Source: Mycobacterium sp.
GTDB taxonomy: Bacteria > Actinomycetota > Actinomycetes > Mycobacteriales > Mycobacteriaceae
Assembly: GCA_018500005.2 (NCBI GenBank)
Contig: JAHBAP020000553.1
Coordinates: 1-9,914, forward strand
Direction: 5' to 3'
DNA length: 9,914 bases
A model generated the notes under the pieces. It searched no databases and was not told the DNA's origin. It worked only from the letters and a program-made list of their open reading frames with translations. Position numbers and translations under genes: made by a program. Below are positions 1-6,988 of this stretch, piece after piece. Position 1 is the stretch's first letter, and each line of letters opens with the position of its first letter.

Positions 1-723
1 TCCCCCCCCGCCCCAACCCCCGTCGGCCCGGACGGTGGGCCCCTCGACACCCCGCCGGTAGCGCTCAATCGTGAGTTCGGGGGCGTCCCGCAGACCCTGC
101 AAAGCGACCGCGATCGAGATGGAACGCAAGCCGGCTTCGAACGCACCACGCCAAGCGATGCCGCGGCCGGGAGGGTTCTGGTCGATCCAGCTGTCGAGAT
201 GATCAAAAGCAGCGCGGCTATACCGTCGGTCATCGGTGAATAGCCATCCCTGCGCCAGCAGTGGGAGATGTTGGAGACGATTGAGCTCCCAGATCCACTT
301 GACATCGCCACCGGCTGTCCGATGGTCGATCCGGTTGGCCGGGGTGTCCGGCCAGGAGACGTTCGAAAGCGGGTCGTGATGCCAGTTGATGGGCGCGGTG
401 AGCGTCACCGGGGGGTAGCCGAAGAATTGGAAACGATTCCCGACCAATTGATCTGCTGCTTCGAGCAGCGGCGTGACGAACTCTGGAGCAGCTTCGCCGA
501 TCGCGTTCGCTCGATGGCGATCGAGAAGAATCGGCCGGTGAAGACCCGACCGAAAACCGTCGAGGGAATCCGCCCAATCGCCCTGCGTGAATCCTGTCTT
601 GACCGTCGAGGGCGGTCTGCGGGTCACCTGCTGAAGACGCCAAATCACCTCTCGTGGTTGCATGGACCGCAGTCGGCGCGCGTACCAGCCAACCCGGTCC
701 AAGGTGCTTCCGCCGGCTGTCAT
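1..723 (-). CDS. Heparinase II/III family polysaccharide lyase, N-terminal part (runs off the left edge)
   Basis: The minus-strand frame starting at the ATG at 723 stays open for 241 codons to the window edge. The translation has the opening of heparinase II/III-like proteins: WYARRLRSMQPREVIWRLQQ at residues 13-32, then KWIWELNRLQ (142-151), and NPPGRGIAWRGAFEAGLRS (183-201), which fit the helical N-terminal toroid domain. The C-terminal beta-sandwich would lie outside the window. Family members cleave uronic-acid-containing polysaccharides by beta-elimination; the substrate cannot be told here. No signal peptide is visible. The gene starts 19 bases after the AlgD-like gene on the same strand, so co-transcription is likely, with only a weak ribosome site (GGGTCAA). 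The last 14 or so residues, from about 228, are glycine-rich and unlike the family; see findings. The family call is firm and the function is inferred. Confidence 0.85.
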   Translation of the reverse strand, partial: MTAGGSTLDRVGWYARRLRSMQPREVIWRLQQVTRRPPSTVKTGFTQGDWADSLDGFRSGLHRPILLDRHRANAIGEAAPEFVTPLLEAADQLVGNRFQFFGYPPVTLTAPINWHHDPLSNVSWPDTPANRIDHRTAGGDVKWIWELNRLQHLPLLAQGWLFTDDRRYSRAAFDHLDSWIDQNPPGRGIAWRGAFEAGLRSISIAVALQGLRDAPELTIERYRRGVEGPTVRADGGWGGGG

Positions 724-742
724 TTGACCCGGCAGCTAATCG

Positions 743-2080
743 CTACCACGCAATTCCCCGATAGTGTTCTTCACCGCGCAACTGATCGGCGTCGGGCAAC
801 CGCACCAGGTCGATGACTACTTGGTCCGGGGCACGCCGGCCAAGGGCTTGGACGATCTCCGGCGTCTTCGACCCGACCACGAGCACCTCGCCGTGTTCAA
901 GGACTGCCCCGATGTCCTCGACTAGCAGGTCCCCGATGTGCTGGAGCCGTTCGTCGATGTAGGCACGGTTAGCGCCAACCAACCGTGAATAGGCAACGCC
1001 GGAATCGAAGATCTTGACGTCGAACCCCTTACCGATCAATCGCTCCGCCAGTTCGACCATCGGACTCTCTCGCAGATCGTCGGTTCCCGACTTGAAGGAA
1101 AGCCCAAACATTGAAACCTTGCGCTTGCCTTCGCTCATGACCAGATCCAGTGCCCTATGCAGATGACTCTCATTCGACCGAATCAGGTTGCCCAGCAACG
1201 GTATGTCGACGGCACTGCGCCTGGCGACATGCGTGAGTGCGCGAACATCCTTGGGCAGGCACGATCCGCCGAAGGCAAATCCGGGCCGTAGGTAGGCACC
1301 GCTGAGGTTGAGTTTCGAGTCCGCCAGAAAGATGTCCATCACAGCATGTGAGTCGAGGTCCAACGCCGAGCAGATGGCGCCAATCTCGTTGGCAAAACAC
1401 ACCTTCAGCGCGTGATAGCTGTTGTCGACGTATTTGGTCATCTCAGCCACCCTGATCGGCACTTCGTAGCGCTCCCCGGGAAGTCCCTCATACAATGACA
1501 TCACGACGGCCGCGCTACGGGAATCGGTGGTGCCGACCACTGTTTTCGGGGGATCGAAAAAGTCTTGGACGCTTGTTCCCTCACGGAGGTACTCCGGATT
1601 GACGCAGACGCCGAAGTCCTCCCCCGCCCTCTTGCCTGAGAGTTGTTCGAGGATGGGGATCAAAAGGCCCTCGCACGTTCCCGGAAGCATGGTGCTCCGG
1701 TAGACCACAACGTGCCAACTGTTCTTCCCCGCGAGTGCGGTGCCGATCTGAGCGGTCACATGTTCCAGATAGGCGGTCGACAAATCCCCGGAAGCGGAGG
1801 ACGGCGTCCCGACGCAAACCAGCGAAAGATCGGAGTGCTCGACTGCGAAGACGACATCGTCGGTGACGGTCAAACGACCCGCGTTGACGACTTCGGAGGT
1901 GAGGTCACCGATCCTGTCTTCGACGATCGGGGGAAGGCCCCGGCGCAGCATCTCCATCTTCTGAGGACTGACGTCCACGCCGGTGACATGGTGTCCCACC
2001 GACGCCAAGCACGCGGCGGATACGCAACCCACATACCCCAGGCCGAAGACGCTGACTGCCGCTCGCTTCAATTCGCTCAT
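743..2080 (-). CDS. Nucleotide-sugar 6-dehydrogenase, AlgD (GDP-mannose dehydrogenase)-like
   Basis: A 445-residue NAD-dependent enzyme predicted to oxidise C6 of a nucleotide sugar twice to give the uronic acid, in the cytoplasm. The NAD-binding motif GLGYVG is at 13-18 and GVDVS at 34-38. The central domain has the conserved lysine and asparagine (K216, N220 in MTKYVDNSYHALK). The catalytic cysteine is C274 in FAFGGSCLPKDVRAL. That motif and the early PPIVED segment resemble Pseudomonas AlgD (436 residues) more than UDP-glucose dehydrogenases, so GDP-mannuronate is the favoured product. UDP-glucose or UDP-HexNAc dehydrogenase remains possible. I chose the ATG at 2080, just before the Rossmann strand. 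An in-frame ATG at 2131 would add 17 unconserved-looking residues encoded across a direct repeat. It is followed by the heparinase-like gene, suggesting a uronate polymer module. Confidence 0.88.
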   Translation of the reverse strand: MSELKRAAVSVFGLGYVGCVSAACLASVGHHVTGVDVSPQKMEMLRRGLPPIVEDRIGDLTSEVVNAGRLTVTDDVVFAVEHSDLSLVCVGTPSSASGDLSTAYLEHVTAQIGTALAGKNSWHVVVYRSTMLPGTCEGLLIPILEQLSGKRAGEDFGVCVNPEYLREGTSVQDFFDPPKTVVGTTDSRSAAVVMSLYEGLPGERYEVPIRVAEMTKYVDNSYHALKVCFANEIGAICSALDLDSHAVMDIFLADSKLNLSGAYLRPGFAFGGSCLPKDVRALTHVARRSAVDIPLLGNLIRSNESHLHRALDLVMSEGKRKVSMFGLSFKSGTDDLRESPMVELAERLIGKGFDVKIFDSGVAYSRLVGANRAYIDERLQHIGDLLVEDIGAVLEHGEVLVVGSKTPEIVQALGRRAPDQVVIDLVRLPDADQLRGEEHYRGIAW

Positions 2081-2084
2081 CGCT

Positions 2085-2129
2085 CTCACTACGCACTGTT
2101 GGCGCTGAACCACCCGACTCACTACGCAC
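2085..2129. repeat. 12-base direct repeat, two copies 33 bases apart
   Basis: The plus-strand 12-mer CTCACTACGCAC occurs at 2085-2096 and, identically, at 2118-2129. The start-to-start distance of 33 bases is about three DNA turns, so both copies would face the same side of the helix. They lie just upstream of the chosen ATG of the AlgD-like gene, in its predicted 5' leader. An operator role is inference. Confidence 0.55.
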
Positions 2130-2193
2130 ATCCGCGGCGACAGATCCTGAATCGGAAGCCAGCGTCGACGGGGACATCGGCTACGGACGTTGA

Positions 2194-2201
2194 ATTATAC
2201 T
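2194..2201. promoter_or_regulatory. Overlapping divergent -10 elements
   Basis: The minus strand reads TATAAT at 2199-2194, a perfect match to the -10 consensus pointing at the AlgD-like gene. The plus strand reads TATACT at 2196-2201, pointing at the methyltransferase. The predicted leaders would be about 100-110 bases in each direction. No good -35 hexamer accompanies either, so these are candidates only. Confidence 0.4.
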
Positions 2202-2288
2202 TCTCCTGAGATTCGCGGATTCTGGGCGGTTCGGCCCATGCGGTGGCGACCTGCTGTTACCGAGCGAGTCCCACCAACGCGCGCCCCC

Positions 2289-2295
2289 AAAGGAG
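2289..2295 (+). promoter_or_regulatory. Strong ribosome binding site of the methyltransferase
   Basis: AAAGGAG is followed by a nine-base spacer to the ATG at 2305. It is one of only two clear Shine-Dalgarno sequences in the window and fixes the start of this gene. Confidence 0.7.
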
Positions 2296-2304
2296 TTTCT
2301 CGGT

Positions 2305-3015
2305 ATGCCCGATATCAATGCACACGATGACACCCATGCCGGCGCTCGACACTTCTGTTCAGTGATTCGCGCGAGGCTTGAGCCGGAACATCGGCGTAAT
2401 GTATTCGTCGCCGGCTGCGGTTTGGGCCACGAAGCGCTCCACATCCGCAAAACGCTGGACGTTCCCGTCACTGGCGCTGACATCTCTCGCCAATGGGACG
2501 CCAATTTAGGCGGTGGAATCGACGGCTTTACTCTGCTGGAGAACAGCATCCTCAGCCTGCCTTTCGCCAACGACACGTTCGACGCGGTTTTTTACCATCA
2601 CGTGATCGAGCACGTTAGCGATCCCCGCGCCAGCCTGGCTGAACTGTTCCGAATTCTCGTGCCGGGAGGCTTGATATATGTCGGTACGCCTAACAGGCAC
2701 CGCGCAATTGGATATTTGGGCTCGCCTGACGCATCGCGTTCGGAGAAGATCGAATGGAACATTATCGACTACAAGGCCCGCTTGAGGGGAAAATTTCGCA
2801 ACGAACATGGCGCACACGCGGGCTTTACCGAAAAAGAGCTTGACGATTTGCTGGACGAGCGATTCATCAATATTGAATTTCTCACAGCAGATTACTTGCA
2901 TTTCAAGTACGACGGTCGGCTTCCCGGTTCGCTGCTGAACTTGATCTGCAGGAAACCACTAATCGAGGTTGCCGCACCGTCCGTCTACGCCGTGGCAACA
3001 AAACCGGCGGGATAG
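2305..3015 (+). CDS. Class I SAM-dependent methyltransferase (Methyltransf_11-like)
   Basis: A 236-residue protein with the SAM-binding glycine loop VFVAGCGLGH at 33-42, an acidic residue after strand 2 (D59 in GADIS), the LPFANDTFDAVFYHHVIEH segment at 85-103, and FRILVPGGLIYVGTPN at 115-130. The substrate is unknown; in a glycan locus a sugar, a sugar-lipid or a small metabolite are all possible. The start is well supported: AAAGGAG at 2289-2295 lies nine bases before the ATG. The gene is visibly AT-richer than its surroundings: I count 24 G/C in 60 bases at 2821-2880 against 43 in 60 at 8701-8760. This suggests separate acquisition. It stands alone on the plus strand and ends one base from the convergent glycosyltransferase gene. 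Confidence 0.85.
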   Translation: MPDINAHDDTHAGARHFCSVIRARLEPEHRRNVFVAGCGLGHEALHIRKTLDVPVTGADISRQWDANLGGGIDGFTLLENSILSLPFANDTFDAVFYHHVIEHVSDPRASLAELFRILVPGGLIYVGTPNRHRAIGYLGSPDASRSEKIEWNIIDYKARLRGKFRNEHGAHAGFTEKELDDLLDERFINIEFLTADYLHFKYDGRLPGSLLNLICRKPLIEVAAPSVYAVATKPAG

Positions 3016-3016
3016 C

Positions 3017-4147
3017 TCACGCCTCGCGGCAGACGACCTCCGCTAGAGCATCTTCAGCAGCCGCCACACTCAGACCCAACGTGAATTCTGAATCAACACG
3101 CTGACGTCCTGCCCTGCCCATCTCCTGCGCGAACAGCCTGTTCGACAGAACGTCGTTGAGTCGAGCAGCGAGCAGTTCAGGTGCGCGTGGAGGCACCAAA
3201 TACCCCGTCACGCCGTCCGCAACTAGTTCGCGCACTCCCCCGACATCGGTGCACACCACAGGTCGCGCGCAGGCCATGGCTTCCAGAACGGAGATCGGGA
3301 AACATTCTGTGGTCGAACACAACACGAATACGTCCATTGCACGGAGAAGTCGGGCGACATCGCTGCGACTGCCGACGAAACGAACATTGCGCGTGATGCC
3401 AAGCTCCTCGCAGAGGACCTCAAGAACGGGGCGCGTCGGGCCGTCTCCCACCAGAAGGAAAGTCGTCCGGGGTCTTTCCGCCAAAAGATGTTTGGCGGCC
3501 CGCAATAGTGTTGCGTGATCCTTTTCAGCCCGTAACGCGGCCACAATCCCGACCACGGCATCGGACTCGTCGACACCGAATTCATCGAGGGGACTACGGT
3601 CGTCTTCAGTGATGAACGCTCCGGGTTCAACGCCGTTGTGGATGATCCGGACTTTCCCGGGGGGGCATCGGAGATCATCCGTGATGAAGCGGCGCTGCGC
3701 GTCTGCAACACCGAAAAATGCACTGGTCCAAGGGATTAAAGCCCTCGCCGCAAAGTCCCGCAGCGAATTAGGCCTTTCCGCACTGATGGCGGCGTGCACC
3801 CAAACCACGCTGTGCCGTATTCCTGCGATCCGCGCAGCTATTCGGCCGAGTATCTCAGCGTTGTACCCCCACACCAACACCACATCAGGACGCGTCCGCC
3901 GCATGTAGGACACCAGAGCAGCCAATGCCCGTAAAATTTGGCGCTTCCCACCGAGATGTAAAGCTGTCGCTTCAATCCCGGCCGACCGAACCTCGTCGAA
4001 CAAGTCGCCTTCCTCGCCGATGCACACCAAAGATGGGATGAACTTCTCAGGATCCATCCGTGGCAGAAGAGTGGCGACGTGTCGCTCCGCCCCACCAAAT
4101 CTGAGGTCGGGGACGACGAACAACAGTCGGATCGGCGAAGTACTCAT
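3017..4147 (-). CDS. Glycosyltransferase family 4 (GT-B fold), last gene of the operon
   Basis: A 376-residue retaining GT4-type enzyme predicted to add a sugar from a nucleotide donor to the lipid-linked repeat unit at the inner face of the membrane. The N-terminal acceptor domain opens with IRLLFVVPDLRFGGAERH (6-23), whose GGAE loop is typical. The hinge has IIHNGVEPGAF (168-178). The donor domain has the EX7E motif as E281 and E289 in ECFPISVLEAM, followed by DVGGVREL and GVTGYLVPP. Length is normal for the family. The ATG at 4147 lies six bases after the stop of the upstream glycosyltransferase gene, implying translational coupling; no strong ribosome site is seen. Donor and acceptor sugars cannot be read from the sequence. 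Its stop is one base from the convergent methyltransferase, leaving no room for a terminator between them. Confidence 0.9.
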   Translation of the reverse strand: MSTSPIRLLFVVPDLRFGGAERHVATLLPRMDPEKFIPSLVCIGEEGDLFDEVRSAGIEATALHLGGKRQILRALAALVSYMRRTRPDVVLVWGYNAEILGRIAARIAGIRHSVVWVHAAISAERPNSLRDFAARALIPWTSAFFGVADAQRRFITDDLRCPPGKVRIIHNGVEPGAFITEDDRSPLDEFGVDESDAVVGIVAALRAEKDHATLLRAAKHLLAERPRTTFLLVGDGPTRPVLEVLCEELGITRNVRFVGSRSDVARLLRAMDVFVLCSTTECFPISVLEAMACARPVVCTDVGGVRELVADGVTGYLVPPRAPELLAARLNDVLSNRLFAQEMGRAGRQRVDSEFTLGLSVAAAEDALAEVVCREA

Positions 4148-4153
4148 GTCGCG

Positions 4154-5221
4154 TTACCCAGCGTCCCGAGGTTCACCGATCGAGCGATACGCATCGATGT
4201 GGGCTGCGGAAACTCCGCGCCACGTCCTGGCTGGATCGACTTCTTGCGGCCCGTAGTCATTACCAAGAGCGACGACCAACGCCCTGGCCAAGTCTTCCTC
4301 ATCCCCGGGTCGGGCGAGTAACTCCTTGTTGGCCACGAGCTCACGGAGACCCTCGAGATTGCTCGCAACAATCAATTTCCCCGATCCGTACGCCTGCGCG
4401 CCAACGCCGGAGCCGGCGGCGGAAACGTACGGAAGGCATACGACTCGGGCATCCGCCAGTTGCTGTTCGAGCTGCTCATTGGAGTATCCGTCCCAGCTCG
4501 CATCGAGGCGGGAATCCTGTTTCAGGACAGGTGCGTAGTCACCCGGGCTGGCTAAAATCCTGAGGCGCGCATCGGGGTCGGCCGCCCAGACCTGGTCCAT
4601 GGCACCGAGGAGCGTATCGATCCCTTTGTATCCTGCTGCCCGCCCAAAAAACAGGATCGTCTTCGAATCGCCGGCTGATCGGGCCGGCATGGCGGTCACG
4701 CCGTGCGGGATGACAACCGCTTTTCGCTTCTCGCTAGGCGGAAGCCCGTTGAAGATGCTCTCCGTATGCACCACGATGACGTCGGCGAGGCGCCGATATG
4801 CTCGTTCGACAACTCGGTTTGTAAACTCCCGGAGACGATCCGCTCCGCTCACGACACCGTGCCGCACGGCGGGTTCGTGGAGGGTGAGCACCGTCGGCAT
4901 TCTCAGCGCCAGCCAGAGGAATCTCAGATCGCCCGTCTGTTGAAGATGAAAGCGGTCGTAGCCGGACCGTCGCTTGTCACGGTAGATCCGGTGGATTTCG
5001 AAAATCGACTTGACCGACGTGTACTTTCCGGACAATCGGTAAAGGTCAACTCCGCTCGAAGCCAAGTTGCGGTGCACTATTTCTTCATCGTCGCGTCGCA
5101 TGTCGAATTCGGCCGAGGATTCCCTGACGATGACAGTTACCTCGTTCGACTCGGCAGCAACAGCAGAAGCCAATCCGGCGGTGTACTCCTTGAACCAATC
5201 GCAGTAGTAAAGGATCTTCAT
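4154..5221 (-). CDS. Glycosyltransferase family 4-like protein lacking the EX7E acid pair
   Basis: A 355-residue GT-B protein. MKILYYCDWFKEYTAGLAS opens the acceptor domain. LTLHEPAVRHG (112-122), VIPHGV (170-175) and FFGRAAGYKGID (191-202) are typical GT4 landmarks. Where most GT4 enzymes have EX7E, this one reads SAAGSGVGAQAYGSGK (267-282), so the two glutamates are replaced (about A268 and Q276). A similar SGV-type segment occurs in other GT4-like proteins, so activity is not excluded. I chose the ATG at 5221, two bases after the stop of the FkbM gene. A GTG at 5257 would add 12 residues and overlap the upstream gene. The tight spacing on both sides puts it in the four-gene operon that builds the glycan. 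Confidence 0.87.
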   Translation of the reverse strand: MKILYYCDWFKEYTAGLASAVAAESNEVTVIVRESSAEFDMRRDDEEIVHRNLASSGVDLYRLSGKYTSVKSIFEIHRIYRDKRRSGYDRFHLQQTGDLRFLWLALRMPTVLTLHEPAVRHGVVSGADRLREFTNRVVERAYRRLADVIVVHTESIFNGLPPSEKRKAVVIPHGVTAMPARSAGDSKTILFFGRAAGYKGIDTLLGAMDQVWAADPDARLRILASPGDYAPVLKQDSRLDASWDGYSNEQLEQQLADARVVCLPYVSAAGSGVGAQAYGSGKLIVASNLEGLRELVANKELLARPGDEEDLARALVVALGNDYGPQEVDPARTWRGVSAAHIDAYRSIGEPRDAG

Positions 5222-5223
5222 GA

Positions 5224-6036
5224 TCAGTGTCGAGCGAAGAGGTAATAGCTTTCCCACACTGCGGCAGGGTTCTCAGGCAGCGCCGTGACCCTCAGACCCG
5301 ACGATTCGAGGTAACCCTTTACATTGTCGAATGTGGCCTGGGCGGGGTCTCCGGTGAAATCGTGGCAACTGACGCACAACTCAGCAACCTTGGAGATCGC
5401 AGATCCAAGACCCAAGAGTGCCTCATATTCAGCGCCCTCGATATTCATCTTCATGTACGAAATTCGATCGACATCCATGGAGTCGAGGAGGCTGTCGAGG
5501 CGGTGACAGCTGACCGCCACGGAAGAAGCTCCCACCACCGCTTTGGTCGAGTTCTCGACACCGCCCTCTTCTGCGATGTGGAGGTGCACAGTCCCCTCTT
5601 CCTCACCTACCGCCAGTTCGAGTACATCAACATTCCTGTACTCCAGACCGCTGACTTGCTTCCGCAGGCGGCGGGCCGCCGCCGGATCGGCCTCGATAGC
5701 GATAACTCGGCCTGCCGGACCGACCATTCGCGAGAACTGACCGACCTCAGTGCCTGCGCCGGCCCCTACGTCCAGAATCGTGTCGCCCAACTTCGGCTGA
5801 TAGGCAGCGAGAAACAACCCCATGTTCTGTTCCGTCACCACCTTGGGCCTCGCAACAGGGGAGTCCCAGTAGAGACGGCCGCCAGACCATTTGAACTCCC
5901 AATCTTCGCCGTCCCAACGCACCCTCGTGAAGCGTCTGTCAGCGGCCGAAACCGCAACTGATGTCACCCAGCCTGCCGCGCGGGTGTGTCCCGTGGATGC
6001 CAAGCTGCCAACAGCCCGCGTCAGGATTTTCTTCAA
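5224..6036 (-). CDS. FkbM family SAM-dependent methyltransferase
   Basis: A 270-residue protein with the SAM-binding motif ILDVGAGAGTEVGQF (87-101), the ribose-binding acidic residue E115 in IEADP, and the FkbM signature MKMNIEGAEYEALLG (195-209). FkbM enzymes are O-methyltransferases; in polysaccharide loci they usually methylate a sugar hydroxyl of the repeat unit or its end, but the acceptor here is unknown. The start appears to be TTG at 6036: it is the first start codon after an in-frame TGA six bases upstream, and GGAG lies ten bases before it. An internal GTG at codon 24 is the alternative. The gene follows the SMP-30-like gene by 41 bases and precedes a glycosyltransferase by two bases. 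Confidence 0.87.
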   Translation of the reverse strand: MKKILTRAVGSLASTGHTRAAGWVTSVAVSAADRRFTRVRWDGEDWEFKWSGGRLYWDSPVARPKVVTEQNMGLFLAAYQPKLGDTILDVGAGAGTEVGQFSRMVGPAGRVIAIEADPAAARRLRKQVSGLEYRNVDVLELAVGEEEGTVHLHIAEEGGVENSTKAVVGASSVAVSCHRLDSLLDSMDVDRISYMKMNIEGAEYEALLGLGSAISKVAELCVSCHDFTGDPAQATFDNVKGYLESSGLRVTALPENPAAVWESYYLFARH

Positions 6037-6077
6037 ATTTCACTCGCTCCGAATCTGGCCTCTAGGCCGCTACCTTC

Positions 6078-6941
6078 TCAGCCAAAGAAGTCAGGCAGAA
6101 CAGCGCCACGGACGTTCGTCGGAAACGCAAATACTGCGCCGGCGTTGGGTTCCCGATCGTCAGACAAGCCCTGCCGGGAGGTGGTGATGTAGAGAACGTC
6201 GCGGTCCACCCCGCCGAACGCACAGGAACTCACTTGGCTCACACCCGACACTTTAACCGTCTCGACAAGTCGCCCCGTGCGGTCGTAGTGGTTGACAGCA
6301 CCTCCACCCCACAGCGCGATCCACAGTCCGTCCTGTTCGTCGATCGCCATGCCGTCCGGAACGCCTGAAGAGTCGTCGATCTGGATATGTGGGCGCCGCC
6401 CGAACCATTCACCTGACTCCGGGTCGACATCGAAGACGTCGACCCGGTGGGTGAGTGAGTCGATGTAGAAGACGCGCGACCCGTCCCCTGACCACTGGAG
6501 CCCGTTGGAGATCGATACACCGCCTAGCATCTCGACAACGCGGCCTTCAGGAGTCAGCCTGTACAACGCCCCGCCGCCCGGGCGACCGTCGAAGGCCATG
6601 GTTCCGACGAAGAAATCCCCGGATGGGCCACACCCTCCGTCATTCGTCCGGACGGTCGGGTCGAGGGCCAGGTCTGCGAATTTCCGGAACTCGACGAACT
6701 GCTCGTCGCAAACCACCACGCCGCCTTCGGTAGCGATCACCAACCCGCCCGAGCGTCGACGTCTGATGACCGACGCGACAGAGCTGGGAACGGGATGCCG
6801 GGTGACGATGCCGTCGGACGCGACAGCAACGATCGCGCCCGCCAGCAAATCCACCATCAGAAACCGGCGGGTGGGAGCATCCCAGAAAGGTCCCTCGCCA
6901 TGGTTTGCGACGACCCCGGTGAACTTTTCAGCGTCTGACAT
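6078..6941 (-). CDS. SMP-30/gluconolactonase/LRE-like protein
   Basis: A 287-residue six-bladed beta-propeller of the SMP-30/regucalcin family, which hydrolyses sugar lactones with a bound divalent metal. The expected ligands are all visible: E16 in NHGEGPFW, N100 in RTNDGG (the substrate loop), N146 in SISNGLQWS, and D196 in GVPDGMAIDEQDGLW. I chose the ATG at 6941, directly before the first propeller strand. This gives the family's usual length. An in-frame ATG at 7106 would add 55 residues without family likeness and would lie upstream of a candidate promoter. No signal peptide is seen, so it is probably cytoplasmic. It is the first gene of the operon with the FkbM methyltransferase and two glycosyltransferases, an unusual setting for a lactonase. 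Substrate unknown; a sugar lactone is inferred from the family only. Confidence 0.88.
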   Translation of the reverse strand: MSDAEKFTGVVANHGEGPFWDAPTRRFLMVDLLAGAIVAVASDGIVTRHPVPSSVASVIRRRRSGGLVIATEGGVVVCDEQFVEFRKFADLALDPTVRTNDGGCGPSGDFFVGTMAFDGRPGGGALYRLTPEGRVVEMLGGVSISNGLQWSGDGSRVFYIDSLTHRVDVFDVDPESGEWFGRRPHIQIDDSSGVPDGMAIDEQDGLWIALWGGGAVNHYDRTGRLVETVKVSGVSQVSSCAFGGVDRDVLYITTSRQGLSDDREPNAGAVFAFPTNVRGAVLPDFFG

Positions 6942-6959
6942 CAGTTTGTCCGTAGACCG

Positions 6960-6988
6960 CTTACCTCGACCCCGCGAGCCTACGTCAA
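6960..6988 (-). promoter_or_regulatory. Candidate promoter of the SMP-30-led operon
   Basis: On the minus strand TTGACG (6988-6983) matches the -35 consensus at five of six bases. It is followed 17 bases later by GGTAAG (6965-6960), a poor -10. Transcription would begin close to the ATG at 6941, leaving a very short leader. The prediction agrees with the shorter start for the SMP-30 protein. Weak evidence. Confidence 0.25.

Larger units (their letters stand above)
2081..2304. promoter_or_regulatory. Divergent control region between the AlgD-like gene and the methyltransferase
   Basis: This 224-base gap separates two genes transcribed away from each other. It contains overlapping -10-like hexamers on both strands near 2194-2201 and a 12-base direct repeat close to the AlgD-like start; both are listed separately. 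No convincing -35 box was found for either direction, which is common in actinobacteria. No protein gene is supported here. Confidence 0.5.

Noticed and set aside
268..816. 182-codon open frame on the plus strand
   Set aside because: It lies antisense to the heparinase-like and AlgD-like genes, whose translations match families; its own product resembles nothing and is typical of GC-rich shadow frames.
1643..2209. 188-codon open frame on the plus strand
   Set aside because: Antisense to the AlgD-like gene and running through the divergent promoter region; no family likeness.
5227..5961. 244-codon open frame on the plus strand
   Set aside because: Antisense to the FkbM methyltransferase, with no recognisable domain; long chance frames are expected at this GC content.
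6057..6068. Inverted repeat GGCC-TCTA-GGCC between the SMP-30-like and FkbM genes as a terminator
   Set aside because: The stem is only four to five base pairs, no T-run follows, and the 41-base gap favours one operon.
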